A stretch of DNA of 64,000 bases from Parabacteroides merdae ATCC 43184 (GCF_025151215.1 NZ_CP102286.1:620001-684000); one strand, 5' to 3'. Shown: positions 46,260 through 55,743, counted from the first letter of the stretch. Program-made: numbers and translations. The notes: a model not told the origin generated them from the sequence alone.

Positions 46260-46267
46260 CAAAAATA
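46260..46267 (-). promoter_or_regulatory. -7 box of marR promoter
   Basis: TATTTTTG on the minus strand, 21 bp before the MarR ATG. Confidence 0.55.
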
Positions 46268-46308
46268 GTGAATATCCTTGAGATATCGGTTAAATGTTTG
46301 ATTGTCGA

Positions 46309-46698
46309 TTAAAGAATGCGCCGTTCCAATTCGTCCAACATATTCACGCGTTCCAAAGAAAATGTGTTGTCGTGCGTTTGTATATATTCCAAGATTGTCT
46401 TGGCTTTTTGCAACATCGCCTGCTCCTCGTCGGGATAGAGATAACTTTCTTCGATCAGGGTCTTGACGGCTATCTCAAGACGGAGGATTCCGCCGTTGTC
46501 ATCACTGTCGAGTCGACGGACAAGCTCTTCGGGCTGGGCCGTCATAAGGGTAGGACGGTCCAGTTTGAGGGAACTGTATATGGTTTGGATCAACTCTGGA
46601 GTATGGCGAGCCGCATTTGTGTTGCGATTCATAATGATCTGAAGGACTACTTTAGCAAGTTCTTCGATCTGTATCATGATGAAGTCTCTCTTAAGCAT
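46309..46698 (-). CDS. Small conserved protein, possibly DUF6483-like
   Basis: A 129-residue soluble, mostly helical protein. The N-terminus MLKRDFIMIQIEELAKVVLQ resembles the start of a small family annotated as DUF6483. The middle is charged and ends in a helix, HDNTFSLERVNMLDELERRI. No signal peptide, membrane helix or catalytic motif is visible. It lies between the cyclophilin gene and marR, all on the minus strand; spacing (24 bp after the cyclophilin stop) allows cotranscription with the cyclophilin upstream. Coding is supported by codon pattern and size; the family name is a guess. Confidence 0.6.
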   Translation of the reverse strand: MLKRDFIMIQIEELAKVVLQIIMNRNTNAARHTPELIQTIYSSLKLDRPTLMTAQPEELVRRLDSDDNGGILRLEIAVKTLIEESYLYPDEEQAMLQKAKTILEYIQTHDNTFSLERVNMLDELERRIL

Positions 46699-46717
46699 AA
46701 GAAATATTAGCTTTGAA

Positions 46718-46744
46718 AATTGTCAATTGTCAATTGTCAATTGA
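46718..46744. repeat. Tandem 7-bp repeat overlapping a gene end
   Basis: TCAATTG (its reverse reads CAATTGA) is repeated three to four times. The last residues of the cyclophilin (QLTIDN and stop) are encoded by this repeat. Confidence 0.7.
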
Positions 46745-47571
46745 ATAATGCGGATATCCTTTTTAGGGCGGTCATATTCGTCGCGAGGTTGTCCGGCGAT
46801 GATATCGAGCACATCGAATCCTTCAATGAGTTCGCCATATACGGTATAGTTGCCGTCCAGATGGTGACAACCGCCTTCTGTGGTGTAGGCTTTCCGTTGT
46901 TCTTTGGTGAACAGCAGATGTCCGGGTGTAGCACGTACCATTGAGTCTACTTGGGCGTTGATTTTACGCAGACGTTTTTGGTATTCGCGTTTATTGCTGG
47001 CTTTCTGCATACGTAGTTCGGCGCGGACGGGATAGAAGAATTTCTGCATAGCCTTCTCCTTGATATCCTGGTTGGCAATCATTTCCAGCGTGTCCAGTTC
47101 ACCGCTGGTATAGACTTTTCCTTGTACGATATAGAATTGCGACATATCCGATTTCTTTTGCGGGTTGATGTCGTCGTTCTGGCGAGGAGCAGCCAACGCG
47201 CCCCGTTTGTTGAAATGGTGAGGCCGTATCTCCGGCATGATCTCCGAATTTCGGTCTCCGAAACCACAGCGGGCACCGGCGGGAGCATTGCGCGAATCAG
47301 GAGCACCGCCCTGTATCATAAATTCAGGGAGTACGCGTGTGAACAGCGTTCCGTTGTATTCGCCCCGTTTGGCACGTTCAATAAAGGTGCGGACGTGGTT
47401 AGGGACATCGTCATATAGTTTTGCTTTTAGGGTTCCGACGCTCGTGTTGATGGTGACTATTTTCGCAGGAACCTGTTCAGATGCAGATATTACGGTGTCC
47501 GCATCGCCCTGTCCGAAGACAGGAGAGAGGCAGGCCAACAAGCCTAATAAGATACAATAGCTCTTTTTCAT
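46723..47571 (-). CDS. Secreted cyclophilin-type peptidyl-prolyl cis-trans isomerase
   Basis: Protein-folding isomerase exported to the envelope: signal peptide MKKSYCILLGLLACLSPVFG. Cyclophilin segments are HVRTFIERAKRGEYNGTLF, RVLPEFMIQGGAPDS, KKSDMSQFYIVQG and DGNYTVYGELIEGFDVLD. About 75 residues rich in Lys/Arg/Glu are inserted between the QFYIVQG strand and the HLDGNYTVYG strand. A minimal cyclophilin lacks such an insert. The catalytic arginine equivalent lies in the FTRVLPEFMIQGG stretch. The C-terminus ends inside a short tandem repeat. Function: periplasmic or outer-membrane protein folding, inferred. Confidence 0.87.
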   Translation of the reverse strand: MKKSYCILLGLLACLSPVFGQGDADTVISASEQVPAKIVTINTSVGTLKAKLYDDVPNHVRTFIERAKRGEYNGTLFTRVLPEFMIQGGAPDSRNAPAGARCGFGDRNSEIMPEIRPHHFNKRGALAAPRQNDDINPQKKSDMSQFYIVQGKVYTSGELDTLEMIANQDIKEKAMQKFFYPVRAELRMQKASNKREYQKRLRKINAQVDSMVRATPGHLLFTKEQRKAYTTEGGCHHLDGNYTVYGELIEGFDVLDIIAGQPRDEYDRPKKDIRIIQLTIDN

Positions 47572-47631
47572 CTTTTAAAATATTTGGTGGGTAAAGATAG
47601 TATTTATGTTGTTAAACACAAAGTAAATGGC

Positions 47632-47639
47632 TACCTTTG
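47632..47639 (+). promoter_or_regulatory. Promoter of transporter paralogue 2
   Basis: -7 box TACCTTTG with a TTG at 47609-47611, giving 20 bp of spacing to a partial -33 element; it lies 43 bp before the ATG. Confidence 0.6.
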
Positions 47640-47682
47640 CAGCCTTTAAGGCAAATTTAAGATTATAACTACACGTATTATT

Positions 47683-49359
47683 ATGAATTGGATTAATGAT
47701 TTGTTATGGGGCGAGGGCATTGGCCACTCCATACTTCTGCTTTCCTTTGTGATCGCTGCAGGCATACAATTAGGCAAGATCAAAGTCTTCGGCGTATCTT
47801 TGGGAATTACTCTTGTGTTGTTTGTGGGGATCATTTTAGGACATTTCGGTTTTACGATCAACCACAACGTGATTCACTTTTTTAAAGAGTTCGGATTGAT
47901 ACTTTTTGTCTATTCTGTAGGTATGCAGGTCGGACCGGGTTTCTTTTCTTCTTTCAAACAAGGAGGGATTACGCTGAATATGCTGGCGTGCGGTATTGTG
48001 TTCTTAGGTGTCTTGACGGCTGTCATTCTGCATTATGCGACCGGTATTCCGATGCCGACAATGGTCGGAATCTTGTCGGGTGCGGTAACGAATACACCGG
48101 GATTGGGGGCTGCCCAGCAAGCATTTTCCGATATGCACGGAGTGTCTGACAATACGATTGCTTTGGGATATGCTGTCGCTTACCCTTTAGGGGTGATCGG
48201 TATTATCTTGTCTATTATCTTGATTAAGTATATTTTCCGTGTAAGTTTCGATAAGGAGAACGAGCAGTTGAACAGCGAAGATTCTTCTCATACCAATGAG
48301 GCCAAGCCGATCTCGTTGATCGTGAAGAATCCCGCTATCTTCAATAAGACGGTTGCCGAATTATCGAACCTGCTGGAACATCGTGATTTTGTTATTTCCC
48401 GTGTCTGGCGTGATAGCAACAAGCAGATCGAAATCGCTTCGGCCAATACCGTATTGCAGGAAAACGACAAGGTTTTTGTTATCACGACTGAGACGGATGC
48501 CGAGACGATCAAGACCTTTATCGGAGAAGAGATCGATATGGAACGTAAACAGTGGATCCGTATGGAAAGCCAATTTATCAACCGCCGTATCCTGATCACG
48601 AAACCGGAGTTGAACGGTAAGCGTCTGGGACAATTGAAATTGCGGAAATTGTATGGTATCAATATCACTCGTATCAATCGTGCTGGTGTCGATCTTGTTG
48701 CCAAACCTGGGTTGACTTTGCAGGTAGGCGACCGTGTGAACGTAGTCGGTACCGAAACAGCGGTCTCCAATGTGGAAAAGGTTTTGGGTAATTCGATGAA
48801 GCGTCTGAATGAACCGAACCTGATTACTATCTTCGTCGGTATTGCGTTGGGTATCGTGCTGGGTAGTATTCCAATTTCCTTCCCAGGTATTCCGCAGCCG
48901 GTCAAGTTAGGTCTGGCGGGCGGTCCGCTGGTTGTGGCTATTCTGATCAGCCGTTTCGGTTACCATTATAAATTGATTACTTACACGACACAGAGTGCAA
49001 ACTTGATGTTACGTGAGATCGGTATTACACTTTTCCTTGCTTGCGTAGGTATTAGTGCTGGTGACGGTTTTGTCGATACGATTGTGAATAATGGCGGTTT
49101 TGCTTGGATAGGCTACGGTTTCATCATTACGTTTGTGCCGCTGATGATCATTGGTTGTATCGGCCGTTATTTCTGCAAGGTCAATTACTTTACGCTTATG
49201 GGGCTCATTGCCGGTAGTACGACTGATCCGCCTGCATTGGCCTATTCGAATGCGACAGCCGGAAACGACGCTCCGTCGGTTGGGTATGCGACTGTCTATC
49301 CGTTGACTATGTTTCTCCGGGTATTGACGGCACAGTTGTTGATTCTGTTCTTCGCGTAA
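47683..49359 (+). CDS. AspT/YidE/YbjL-family membrane transporter (paralogue 2)
   Basis: Same architecture as the protein at 3323-4993: two halves of the duplicated membrane domain flanking two RCK_C-like cytosolic domains. Shared signatures include [59 protein letters not shown] and [20 protein letters not shown]. Differences cluster in the cytosolic linker (about 200-225), here with the acidic [15 protein letters not shown]. The substrate is unknown. It is monocistronic: own promoter upstream and a hairpin downstream. Two copies in one window suggest separate substrates or regulation. The cytosolic domains are the likely regulatory ligand sites. Confidence 0.88.
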   Translation: MNWINDLLWGEGIGHSILLLSFVIAAGIQLGKIKVFGVSLGITLVLFVGIILGHFGFTINHNVIHFFKEFGLILFVYSVGMQVGPGFFSSFKQGGITLNMLACGIVFLGVLTAVILHYATGIPMPTMVGILSGAVTNTPGLGAAQQAFSDMHGVSDNTIALGYAVAYPLGVIGIILSIILIKYIFRVSFDKENEQLNSEDSSHTNEAKPISLIVKNPAIFNKTVAELSNLLEHRDFVISRVWRDSNKQIEIASANTVLQENDKVFVITTETDAETIKTFIGEEIDMERKQWIRMESQFINRRILITKPELNGKRLGQLKLRKLYGINITRINRAGVDLVAKPGLTLQVGDRVNVVGTETAVSNVEKVLGNSMKRLNEPNLITIFVGIALGIVLGSIPISFPGIPQPVKLGLAGGPLVVAILISRFGYHYKLITYTTQSANLMLREIGITLFLACVGISAGDGFVDTIVNNGGFAWIGYGFIITFVPLMIIGCIGRYFCKVNYFTLMGLIAGSTTDPPALAYSNATAGNDAPSVGYATVYPLTMFLRVLTAQLLILFFA

Positions 49360-49380
49360 TCGTACTAATTAATATTATGA

Positions 49381-49420
49381 AAACGGGGGCTTGTATTTCT
49401 ATATATGCAGGCCCCCGTTT
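49381..49420. terminator. Bidirectional hairpin between transporter and tamB
   Basis: The perfect 10-bp GC-rich stem AAACGGGGGC / GCCCCCGTTT (49381-49390 with 49411-49420) lies between the convergent genes; neither side has a long T-run. Confidence 0.7.
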
Positions 49421-49483
49421 CATGATGTGCCAGTCTTCTTTTATAGAAACGTGGCCTCTTCTTTCATACATATGAAATCCGGA

Positions 49484-52400
49484 TTACTTTTTTGTATGTT
49501 CTGTTGCTGTCGGAATTTGCTCTGTGGTTACCGGTGTTTGCTGTGTGCTGTCTGGTACGGTGGGGCGCAGGGGGATCAGAGGATATTTCTTCCGTCGCCG
49601 GAAAATATCGGAGAAGCGGGTAAAGTCTTTCTTATACATGATACCTACGCCCTGTGTTGTCAGGGCTTGTTTTAGAATCATATACATGTCGTTGGCATGG
49701 TTGTAGGCTTTCAGGCGGATATCACCGCTGGGCGTCAGCAGATATTCGAGGTCGAATTCACCGATGAAGGCATTCTTCTGATTGTTGATCGTACTGTTTT
49801 TGTACCCGAAGTTTCCGTTGAATATGAGGCGGTTGTTTAGTAATTGGCTGGACAGCAGCATTTCTACTTCCGTATCTTCGATACCGTCCTGGCTGGTCCG
49901 GATATTTGTACCGAGTTGCACTTTGTCGGTGAAGCTATTCATGATACTGGATATTTGGGAAGAAAGGGCGGATGAGGCCACTGCGCTGAAATCGTTCGAT
50001 TTATATTGCGCATTGTATTCCGGCGTATAGAATTTGTTCAGAACCAGCAGATAGATAATTTGCCGGGTCATCATGTCTTCTGTATCAACCAGACTTTTGA
50101 CCTGCCGTTGGAGCTCTTCGTTGGAGCTCGGCAGTTCGAGGTCGAACGAAATGGTTGGGTTCCTCAGCACACCGTCTAATTTCAATACGCAATTGACCGG
50201 CGTATTGCGTCGGGAGCTTTCGTACGTCAGACTGGGATCCAGGTCTTGTATGTTGGCTGTTACGTTATAGATGGCATTTACATTCATCGTTGCCTCGAAG
50301 GGATCTCCCCGGAAGTTGATAATACTGCCATCCCGTATCTTGAAGTTTTTATGGATGAGTTGTTGTAGGCTGAAATTATAGTTTCCTTGTACGATCCCGA
50401 TGTTTCCATACATGCGCAAGTCGGTTTTCGTCCCGTACTGTATCTGGAGGCTTCCGTTGCAGTTACCTGTTATTTTATCGCCTGCGACCGGATCCATAAT
50501 CAGCTCTATATCGGCATCCGGTGTGATGTCGAGAAGGAAGTTCATGCGCAATTCCGCCCCTTCGTCTTCGTTTTTGAAGATAAGAGGTTTAATGGAATCG
50601 ACCGGTTTGGTAAGTGCCATTTCCCGCAATTCTTTTTTATTCACGAAAGTGATGAAATCATATTCTGCCGCGGAAGAGTTGTTCATGAAGTCGAGTTTGA
50701 CGGATGTCTTGGGATCACTTCGCATATTGATATCGAAGTTGATCAATTGCCCGTTCCCTTTTATGGAGGCTGTTCCGGTTCCGAAAACGGTTCCGAATAT
50801 CAGCGGATTCTGCTTTTGAGGCGCATCGAATACCAACATATTGTTTGTCTGGACTCCTACATCGAAGCTGACATCTTTGAAATGTTTGTGATTGACGGTC
50901 AGATTAACCTTTGCCGAGTTGCCGAATTTGTCATGCACCGTTACGTTGCGTCCGATGATCGCCCCCGGTGTCAGATGGATGGAGTCGGAGAAAGTGTAGT
51001 AGGTGTTCAGATATTCGATACCCAGCCCACCATCGAGAACAAAGGCGTCCCCCTCTACATTCAACGCCTTGAACGGCCCGTGCAGATGGATATTCCCGAA
51101 GCCCCGTCCTTGCATGTTCTTAGCGATATTTTCGACGAAAGGATGCAGGAAAGCCAAGTTCAGGTCGTTTGCCCCGAAGAAGAGGGAAAGGCCTGCGTTT
51201 TTGCCGACCGGATAGACATAGCCGCTCACATCAGTCCAAGTCGTATCGTTCTTGTAGATGCTGCCTAACATCAGAATGCCTTTTTGCTGGTCGTCCCATT
51301 CGCTAAAAAGGTTGAGGCGTCCTAATTGTACTTGGTTGAACGAGAAGTTTTGTACTTCGAGATCGGTGTTTAGCATCCGACTGCCGTAGAGGTCGGTAAT
51401 GTTGAAGGTTCCGGTAGCCTTTCCGGCAAATTGAAGTACTGGGATATTCAGAATGTCAAAGATATAGCTCAGTTCTACTTGTTTCAGATCCAGTAACAGT
51501 GTATCGGCCGGATCTTTTGAAACTGTTCCTTCCATGTGGAGATATTCGGTGCCGTTGGAGACGGAAAAGTCTTGTATCCCAATCTTGCCGTCTGCAATGG
51601 TGATAGTAGACGGGGCTATGTGCCAGGTGGAATCGTTCAGGATCAGCGGACTCTCGTTCAGCGAGATTTCCGTACGCAGTTTGGCCGGCCCTTTTTCCTG
51701 TTCTTCCTCGATGAAGAGTGTGGAGGCGGAGAGGTCTGCTTTAAACAAGCGTTCTTTGTTGTTGGCCCAGCTGATCTGCGTCTGTATCCGGTTGTCTTTG
51801 GCATCGGCTTTCAGGTCCATATAGTTGCGCAATCCTTTGGCATTGTAGTTGGTTGCCTTGAGCTTCAAGTTTACCCTGTCTTCCGGGTTGTCACAGGTCA
51901 GATAGCCGGATTCGAACATGGACTTGCCGATGTTGAATTTAGGCAGATAGGCCTCGAAGCGGAAGCGGTTGTACAGGTTATTGTAATGTCCTGTGATACG
52001 TCCTTGGGTCAACATCGTAAAAGGCAGTTTCAGGGTGTTGGATATGGCTTCCGTATTTTCGATAGTCAGCAAGAGGGAGAAATTGTTTTCCATCACCTTC
52101 TGTTTCTTTTGCGTGACGTTGATCAGAGCCGGGATATACCCCTTTAATGTTTGCATAAGGCTGGGAACGATTGTCGTGAAGGAATAAGCACCCGTCACTT
52201 CGCCGTTCAAGACGTCGGAGGTGATGGCCAGATGACGGTCCAGTGAATGCCCCGTAGCCTCTACCTTGAACTTTTTCAGGAAAAAGCTGTCTGGCTTGGT
52301 CTTGAAGGAGAGGCTGTCAAGCGTAATGCTCCCTTCTAGGTTGTCGATATTGTTTCCCGTGAAGTCGGCATTCAGTGTGCAGGAGATATCCGGAGCCTCG

Positions 52401-54079
52401 TATTTATTCGTCAGATGGAGGCTGTCCGGATGGAAATGTTCCAGACGTGAAGTGAAGTTGAACATAGAATTTTTGCCTTCATGCAGGAATAGCCCTTCGG
52501 CATACAGTTTGCCGTTCGGATCGTTGATGTCCAACACTCCGTTGAACCCGTTTTTCTGGAAATTACCTGACAGGAGTATGTTTTCATATTTGTAGCCTTT
52601 GTATTCGAACTCGTCTATATTCGCCTTTATGTTACCTGAAAACGACCCGTTGGCAGGACGGTGTGTGTCCAGCGTAACGGCTAACTTGGCTGTTCCATAC
52701 GGATTACCGTCCGGAAAAAGTTCATTCAGGTGCAAGGGGGAAGTCGAAAGGTGTCCTTTCAGGTAGGCGGCGATATTCTTCTCCTTGTCGTTTCCGAATA
52801 TCAGGTCGGTCTGGACGGAACCGATCGCCGACGAGAACTTGCCGAAAGCGACCAGGTTGTCGAAGAAACCGGATATCTCTCCGGTAAAGTTGATCGTGCC
52901 TAACTTGACGATCGCATCCGGCAGCTTGACTGGGCGTTCGTTGAAGTTGTTAGCAAGGCCCGAAATTCCTTCGGTCGTGATATACATCTTATTGACTTGT
53001 CCGAAGATATAGGCGTCTTCCGGGTGTGTTATTCCTTTCATCTCCATCTTGCCGACAAAAAGCATCTTGTCGCTGTATTTCAGTGTCAGCCGTTTCAAGC
53101 CGATATTGTTTATGTAGCCCGATGCCTCGGCCGAAAGTTCGATGGTTTCCGAGAAGTTGCGGAATGCCGGGACGAAAGCGGAGAGGTCTTTCAGGCAAAT
53201 TTGCGAAGGTGCGATATTCAGTTCGACTGGCGAATGATCCAGTAAATCGGATGCACTAACTGCTTCTCCGGTATGGATATGGGCGCGGTCTATTTTAAGA
53301 TCTGTTTCTGGCAGCTTGATTTCAAAGTTGTTAATGATCGCGCTGTCTTTGTTGGCTACGATGTTGAGCGAAAGCTTGTTCAGCGAAAAGCCCGAAGCCT
53401 CGTCGAAACTCATCTTCTTGATATTGGCATTGAGGCTGTCCTTGTTGAATGCCTTCATAGAGATTTTGGCACTTATATTGCGGATGTCAATATGCTTGGC
53501 ATTGAACTTTCCGGGGGTAGTGGCTGCATTCTTCACATCGTAACGGAAATTTCCCCGGCGTATTAAGATCGAGTTGAAACGCAGGTCGATATTGGATTGC
53601 TTTTTTACGGTGTCTTTGCTGGCGAAAGCATCGATGACGAATTGCAGGTTCAACTTATCTGCCGGCGTTTCCTTATGCAAGTTGACGGAGAAACCGAACA
53701 GGCGGACTGTCGAGAACACGATCCTGCCGTTTAACAAAGGCAGGATTTCGAAACCTGCCGACACATGGTTGGCATCGAACAGTACGGTTCCGCTTTCATC
53801 TTCGAGATACAGATTTTCCAGTACCAAGCGGTTGAACCATTCGATGTCTACATTCCCGATCCGTACGGGCACACCTAAACGCTCGGATAATTCTCTCGTT
53901 GCCGTCGTTGCCACTTTTTGCTGCACATAGGGAATGCGCAATAAGATGGCCGGAGTTGCATAGAATATCCAGAACAGAGTGAGCAGGGTGACAATTATGT
54001 ATTTAAGTCCTTTGATATCTTTACTATAATTTAAGCACAAAACTACAACAATATCCCGATAGATTTCGTTAATTTGCAC
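49484..54079 (-). CDS. TamB-domain outer-membrane translocation/assembly protein
   Basis: Very large (about 1530-residue) inner-membrane-anchored periplasmic AsmA/TamB-like protein. In proteobacteria TamB bridges inner and outer membranes and is linked to phospholipid transport and barrel assembly. Features: an N-terminal membrane helix (YIIVTLLTLFWIFYATPAIL), long repetitive beta-strand groove regions, and the C-terminal DUF490/TamB domain (SDFSAVASSALSSQISSIM, KVQLGTNIRTSQ). The start is uncertain: the only in-frame options upstream of the helix are a GTG at 54079 or a TTG near 54040, and no ATG is present. A TAGTTTTG motif in this stretch could be the promoter, which would favour a later, non-ATG start. 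It is divergent from tsaD, 18 bp apart. Confidence 0.87.
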   Translation of the reverse strand: MQINEIYRDIVVVLCLNYSKDIKGLKYIIVTLLTLFWIFYATPAILLRIPYVQQKVATTATRELSERLGVPVRIGNVDIEWFNRLVLENLYLEDESGTVLFDANHVSAGFEILPLLNGRIVFSTVRLFGFSVNLHKETPADKLNLQFVIDAFASKDTVKKQSNIDLRFNSILIRRGNFRYDVKNAATTPGKFNAKHIDIRNISAKISMKAFNKDSLNANIKKMSFDEASGFSLNKLSLNIVANKDSAIINNFEIKLPETDLKIDRAHIHTGEAVSASDLLDHSPVELNIAPSQICLKDLSAFVPAFRNFSETIELSAEASGYINNIGLKRLTLKYSDKMLFVGKMEMKGITHPEDAYIFGQVNKMYITTEGISGLANNFNERPVKLPDAIVKLGTINFTGEISGFFDNLVAFGKFSSAIGSVQTDLIFGNDKEKNIAAYLKGHLSTSPLHLNELFPDGNPYGTAKLAVTLDTHRPANGSFSGNIKANIDEFEYKGYKYENILLSGNFQKNGFNGVLDINDPNGKLYAEGLFLHEGKNSMFNFTSRLEHFHPDSLHLTNKYEAPDISCTLNADFTGNNIDNLEGSITLDSLSFKTKPDSFFLKKFKVEATGHSLDRHLAITSDVLNGEVTGAYSFTTIVPSLMQTLKGYIPALINVTQKKQKVMENNFSLLLTIENTEAISNTLKLPFTMLTQGRITGHYNNLYNRFRFEAYLPKFNIGKSMFESGYLTCDNPEDRVNLKLKATNYNAKGLRNYMDLKADAKDNRIQTQISWANNKERLFKADLSASTLFIEEEQEKGPAKLRTEISLNESPLILNDSTWHIAPSTITIADGKIGIQDFSVSNGTEYLHMEGTVSKDPADTLLLDLKQVELSYIFDILNIPVLQFAGKATGTFNITDLYGSRMLNTDLEVQNFSFNQVQLGRLNLFSEWDDQQKGILMLGSIYKNDTTWTDVSGYVYPVGKNAGLSLFFGANDLNLAFLHPFVENIAKNMQGRGFGNIHLHGPFKALNVEGDAFVLDGGLGIEYLNTYYTFSDSIHLTPGAIIGRNVTVHDKFGNSAKVNLTVNHKHFKDVSFDVGVQTNNMLVFDAPQKQNPLIFGTVFGTGTASIKGNGQLINFDINMRSDPKTSVKLDFMNNSSAAEYDFITFVNKKELREMALTKPVDSIKPLIFKNEDEGAELRMNFLLDITPDADIELIMDPVAGDKITGNCNGSLQIQYGTKTDLRMYGNIGIVQGNYNFSLQQLIHKNFKIRDGSIINFRGDPFEATMNVNAIYNVTANIQDLDPSLTYESSRRNTPVNCVLKLDGVLRNPTISFDLELPSSNEELQRQVKSLVDTEDMMTRQIIYLLVLNKFYTPEYNAQYKSNDFSAVASSALSSQISSIMNSFTDKVQLGTNIRTSQDGIEDTEVEMLLSSQLLNNRLIFNGNFGYKNSTINNQKNAFIGEFDLEYLLTPSGDIRLKAYNHANDMYMILKQALTTQGVGIMYKKDFTRFSDIFRRRKKYPLIPLRPTVPDSTQQTPVTTEQIPTATEHTKK

Positions 54080-54097
54080 AAAAATTAAAACGAAGAT

Positions 54098-55126
54098 ATG
54101 AGTGTGACAATCTTAGGAATCGAATCATCGTGTGATGATACTTCCTCATCTGTAATACGCGACGGCGTGATGTTGTCGAATGTAATTGCCAGTCAAGCTG
54201 TTCACGAAGCCTACGGCGGTGTTGTTCCCGAATTGGCTTCCCGCGCACATCAACAGAACATTATCCCGGTGGTTGCCGAAGCGATCAAGCGTGCCGGTAT
54301 CGATAAATCCGAATTGAGTGCCGTTGCTTTCACCCGTGGGCCGGGTTTGATGGGGTCGTTGTTGGTCGGAACTTCTTTTGCCAAAGGTTTGGCGGCTTCG
54401 TTGGACATTCCGATGATCGAGATCAACCATTTGCAGGCGCATGTGTTGGCCCATTTCATCAAGGAGACGCCGGAAGACGATCATGCTCCTTCGTTCCCGT
54501 TCCTTTGCCTGTTGGTATCTGGTGGGAACTCGCAGATTATCAAGGTGAACGCATATAACGATATGGAGGTGATCGGACAGACGATCGACGATGCTGCCGG
54601 TGAAGCGTTCGACAAATGTGCGAAGGTGATGGGGCTGGGGTATCCTGGGGGACCTGTCGTGAATCGCCTTGCCAACGAAGGAAACCCGAAGGCTTTTACA
54701 TTTAGCAAACCGCATATCCTCGGTTACGACTATAGTTTCAGTGGGCTGAAAACCTCTTTCCTTTATACCTTGCGTGACAAACTACAGGAGGAACCTGATT
54801 TTATCGAAAAGAACAAGCAGGATCTTTGTGCCTCTTTGCAAGCGACGGTGATCGATATCCTGATGAACAAATTGCGCCGGGCGGCAAAAGATCTGGGCAT
54901 TAAGGAGGTTGCCGTAGCTGGTGGCGTATCGGCCAATTCCGGCTTGCGGGATGCATTTCTTGACCATGCGAAACGTTTTGGCTGGAAGGTGCATATCCCG
55001 AAATTCTCTTTCACGACGGACAATGCGGCAATGGTTGCCATAACGGGGTATTACAAATATCTCGACAAGCAATTTTGCCCGATGGATGCGGCTCCCTTTG
55101 CAAGGGTAGAGGTGAAACTAAGGTAA
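54098..55126 (+). CDS. tsaD: tRNA N6-adenosine threonylcarbamoyltransferase
   Basis: Catalytic subunit that transfers threonylcarbamoyl from TC-AMP to A37 of ANN-decoding tRNAs (t6A synthesis, with TsaB/E). ASKHA-fold motifs: ILGIESSCDDTSS, VVPELASRAHQQNI, VAFTRGPGLMGSLLVG and the metal-binding HLQAHVLAHF (H111, H115). The catalytic region FPFLCLLVSGGNSQ and the C-terminal FTTDNAAMVAITG complete it. Length (342 residues) is normal and the gene is normally essential. It starts 18 bp from the divergent tamB. A triple tandem repeat and terminator follow (55147-55225). Confidence 0.96.
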   Translation: MSVTILGIESSCDDTSSSVIRDGVMLSNVIASQAVHEAYGGVVPELASRAHQQNIIPVVAEAIKRAGIDKSELSAVAFTRGPGLMGSLLVGTSFAKGLAASLDIPMIEINHLQAHVLAHFIKETPEDDHAPSFPFLCLLVSGGNSQIIKVNAYNDMEVIGQTIDDAAGEAFDKCAKVMGLGYPGGPVVNRLANEGNPKAFTFSKPHILGYDYSFSGLKTSFLYTLRDKLQEEPDFIEKNKQDLCASLQATVIDILMNKLRRAAKDLGIKEVAVAGGVSANSGLRDAFLDHAKRFGWKVHIPKFSFTTDNAAMVAITGYYKYLDKQFCPMDAAPFARVEVKLR

Positions 55127-55146
55127 CATGTTGGTCGTTTCATGGG

Positions 55147-55212
55147 CATGAAACAAAAGTTTCCCCTGCATGAAACAAAAGTTTCCCCTGCATGAAACAA
55201 AAGTTTCCTACA
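55147..55212 (+). repeat. Three tandem 22-bp repeats after tsaD
   Basis: Copies start at 55147, 55169 and 55191; the unit begins CATGAAACAAAAGTTTCCCC. The first two are identical over 22 bp and the third differs at its end. Each unit contains the AAAAGTTTCC arm that can pair with the GGAAACTTTT arm at 55215-55224, so alternative hairpins are possible. Confidence 0.9.
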
Positions 55213-55225
55213 GGGGAAACTTTTT
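55199..55225 (+). terminator. Terminator of tsaD
   Basis: AAAAGTTTCC (55199-55208) pairs perfectly with GGAAACTTTT (55215-55224), loop TACAGG, ending in a T-run. Confidence 0.85.
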
Positions 55226-55258
55226 ATAAGATATAGGAACAAGGTAAAGAAGATACGA

Positions 55259-55723
55259 ATGGTTATAGAAAAAGAAATAGGCGAGTTGCTTCGTTCCCGC
55301 CATCTGACGATGGGAACGGCTGAAAGTTGTACCGGCGGATATATTGCACATCTGATTACACGTGTGGCTGGCAGTTCAGATTACTTTTGTGGAGGAGTCG
55401 TTTCCTACAGCAATGAAGTGAAGCACCATGTTTTAGGCGTTTCGGAAGATAGCTTGGCGCAGTACGGGGCAGTCAGTCGTCCGGTCGTCGAGCAGATGGC
55501 GTTAGGAGCGATCCGTGTGTTAGGTTGCGACTGTGCGGTTGCCACTTCCGGCATTGCCGGTCCCGGTGGAGGTACGCCGGAAAAGCCGGTCGGAACTGTC
55601 TGGATTGCTGCCGCCCTGAAAGACATGGTCGTATCAGAATGCTGTCATTTCGGGACAGAGCGTGAAGATAATATCCGGTTGGCGGCGAATACGGCGTTGA
55701 GGATGCTGCAGCAGTTGCTATAA
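55259..55723 (+). CDS. pncC: CinA C-terminal-type nicotinamide-nucleotide amidohydrolase
   Basis: Stand-alone CinA C-terminal domain (154 residues). PncC-type enzymes deamidate nicotinamide mononucleotide to nicotinic acid mononucleotide in pyridine-nucleotide salvage. Motifs: TAESCTGGYIAHLIT (serine-containing active site), SDYFCGGVVSYSNEVKH, ATSGIAGPGGGTPEKPVGTV. The N-terminal competence/MoaB-like domain of full CinA is absent. It lies 33 bp after the tsaD terminator and reads in the same direction. It is convergent with the hypothetical gene that starts at 56643. Family firm, in vivo activity inferred. Confidence 0.9.
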   Translation: MVIEKEIGELLRSRHLTMGTAESCTGGYIAHLITRVAGSSDYFCGGVVSYSNEVKHHVLGVSEDSLAQYGAVSRPVVEQMALGAIRVLGCDCAVATSGIAGPGGGTPEKPVGTVWIAAALKDMVVSECCHFGTEREDNIRLAANTALRMLQQLL

Positions 55724-55743
55724 AATAATATGTTTCTCGTTAT

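Noticed and set aside
55147..55212. Possible CRISPR array
   Set aside because: Repeats are directly adjacent without spacers, only three copies, no cas genes.
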